Assembly (NCBI GenBank): GCA_012965455.1
Contig: DTSG01000456.1
Location: 1 to 8,299, forward strand
Length of the DNA stretch: 8,299 bases
Source: Planctomycetaceae bacterium
GTDB lineage: Bacteria > Planctomycetota > Planctomycetia > Pirellulales > Pirellulaceae
Direction: 5' to 3'
Shown: one piece after another, positions 7,762 to 8,299 of the stretch
Numbering within the stretch: the stretch's first letter is position 1
Layout of the letters: every line of letters begins with the position of its first letter
The notes under the pieces: generated by a model
Told to the model about the DNA's origin: nothing
The model's database searches: none
What the model saw: the letters and a program-made list of their open reading frames with translations, nothing else
Made by a program: the position numbers and the translations under genes

Positions 7762-8299
7762 ATGAGTCTCACCCCTATGAAACCGACTATGCTCGCCAGT
7801 GCACTGCTGCTCTTCGCTGCCACTGCTCTCGCTCAAGGACCGACGCTACCATATACCATAGGCAGCGTTGAAGATTTCCTCGAAACCAACAAAGTGAACG
7901 GCACTCCCTCTGTCGTGTTGTACAACTTCAATCTCGAAAGCGGCTGATGAGCTATTAAAGATGCGGGGGCCGTGTTGCTCCCTTCCAGAGCCCTAAAGAA
8001 ACTGCACCAAACCGTTCCCATCTGCCTTGGCGGAAATGAACTCCCCGGCAATTGCGATCTACGCTACGGTCAATTCTTCTACTTCTTTATGTTCAACGCC
8101 GATGGTGAACTAACGACCGTTGCCAACATGTCAAACGGTCTCTCCGACCGCATTAACGAAGGAATGACTCTGCCCAAAGCCTTCGTTGACATGGTCCACG
8201 ATGCACTCAAGATCAAAACATCACTCGACGACTCTGAACAAGCGTACATTGATGCTGGTGGATCCGAAACATCTTACCAAGCGCTACAGGGTAAACTTA
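7762..8299 (+). CDS. Candidate selenoprotein: secreted thioredoxin-like protein with tandem in-frame UGA (Sec-Sec), 3' end cut by window edge
   Basis: Read with UGA decoded as selenocysteine, the frame gives at least 179 residues and runs off the right edge. Residues 1-24 form a signal peptide ending in the cleavage motif ALA-Q, so the protein is exported. The mature part opens with YTIGSVEDFLETNKVNG, then a beta strand PSVVLYNFNLES, then G61-U62-U63, a helix (AIKDAG...SRALKKLHQTV), a strand PICLGGN, and a strand pair around FFYFFMFNADGEL (residues 105-117). This is the beta-alpha-beta order of a thioredoxin fold, with the UGA pair at the active-site turn, where CxxC normally sits. Cys88 and Cys98 are possible resolving cysteines. 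The 116 codons after the UGAs have no stop and normal composition. The start could also be the ATG at 7777 (MKPTMLASALLL), which makes an equally good signal peptide. A hairpin downstream fits a SECIS. The alternative is a pseudogene with two nonsense codons. No selA, selB, selC or selD gene is in the window. Confidence 0.7.
7945..7950 (+). other. Tandem in-frame UGA codons, proposed selenocysteine-selenocysteine site
   Basis: TGATGA falls as codons 62 and 63 of the thioredoxin-like frame, immediately after a Gly codon and before GCT ATT AAA. The reading frame is the same on both sides, so no frameshift is needed to join the two halves. UGA terminates the giant membrane protein and the 123-residue protein elsewhere in the window, and none occurs inside the other frames, so any recoding must be local. 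Confidence 0.6.
7965..7982 (+). promoter_or_regulatory. Putative bacterial SECIS hairpin
   Basis: GGGGGC (7965-7970) pairs with GCTCCC (7977-7982) as six uninterrupted pairs, one of them G-U, closing the 6-base loop CGTGTT. The stem begins 14 nt after the second UGA, and the loop G at 7972 is 21 nt from the second and 24 nt from the first UGA. As I recall them, bacterial SECIS rules ask for a short apical stem-loop with a G among the first two loop bases at about 16-37 nt from the UGA; this hairpin satisfies them. A possible lower helix GGCU (7942-7945) with AGCC (7989-7992) is weaker. Confidence 0.55.

Noticed and set aside
7555..7836. Minus-strand frame across the divergent intergenic region
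   Set aside because: It overlaps the start of a better-supported gene in another frame, spans the promoter region, and its protein is low in recognisable features.
7762..7947. A stand-alone 61-residue secreted peptide ending at the first UGA
   Set aside because: It would stop in the middle of a thioredoxin-like fold, and the same frame continues as convincing protein for at least 116 codons after the second UGA.
7945..7950. Genome-wide reassignment of UGA to Trp or Gly
   Set aside because: UGA ends two other genes in the window at sensible C-termini, and no other gene has an internal UGA, including the 1555-codon frame.

Overview
The window most likely comes from a member of the Planctomycetota, probably a marine Pirellulales-like lineage. 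The reasons are a very large membrane-anchored protein that combines a PA14 domain, a lectin-like region and a PQQ-type beta-propeller, an adjacent NPCBM-type secreted protein, weak or absent Shine-Dalgarno sequences before several genes, and mid-range GC. Lineage is inferred from gene content only; no rRNA or marker gene is present.

Layout: the left 7.65 kb is carried on the minus strand. Read in the direction of transcription (right to left), it holds a small conserved hypothetical protein (7277-7648), a histone-deacetylase/acetylpolyamine-amidohydrolase-fold enzyme with all expected catalytic residues (6253-7140), a 76-residue very acidic protein with a C-terminal membrane segment (5974-6204), a 1555-residue single-pass membrane protein (1133-5800), and a secreted NPCBM-domain protein (1136 to beyond the left edge). 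The last two overlap by 4 bp (ATGA) and are clearly an operon; their domains suggest a cell-envelope or extracytoplasmic system that binds carbohydrate or other ligands. Whether the first three genes share a transcript with them is unresolved. A 173-bp gap with two small dyads precedes the large gene, and I see no convincing terminator.

The right end (7762-8299) is a divergently transcribed plus-strand gene and the most interesting item here. It encodes a signal peptide followed by a thioredoxin-like beta-alpha-beta stretch, but the frame contains two consecutive UGA codons (7945-7950) exactly where a thioredoxin-type active site is expected. The same frame then stays open for at least 116 codons of protein-like sequence to the window edge. 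Fourteen bases after the second UGA lies a perfect 6-bp hairpin with a CGUGUU loop, matching the geometry expected of a bacterial SECIS element. I interpret the gene as a candidate selenoprotein with a vicinal Sec-Sec (UU) motif. A plain gene caller would report only a meaningless 61-residue fragment. UGA is an ordinary stop for two other genes in the window, so genome-wide UGA reassignment is unlikely.

No tRNA, rRNA, CRISPR array, insertion sequence or attachment site was seen. No stretch over 300 bases lacks a gene.
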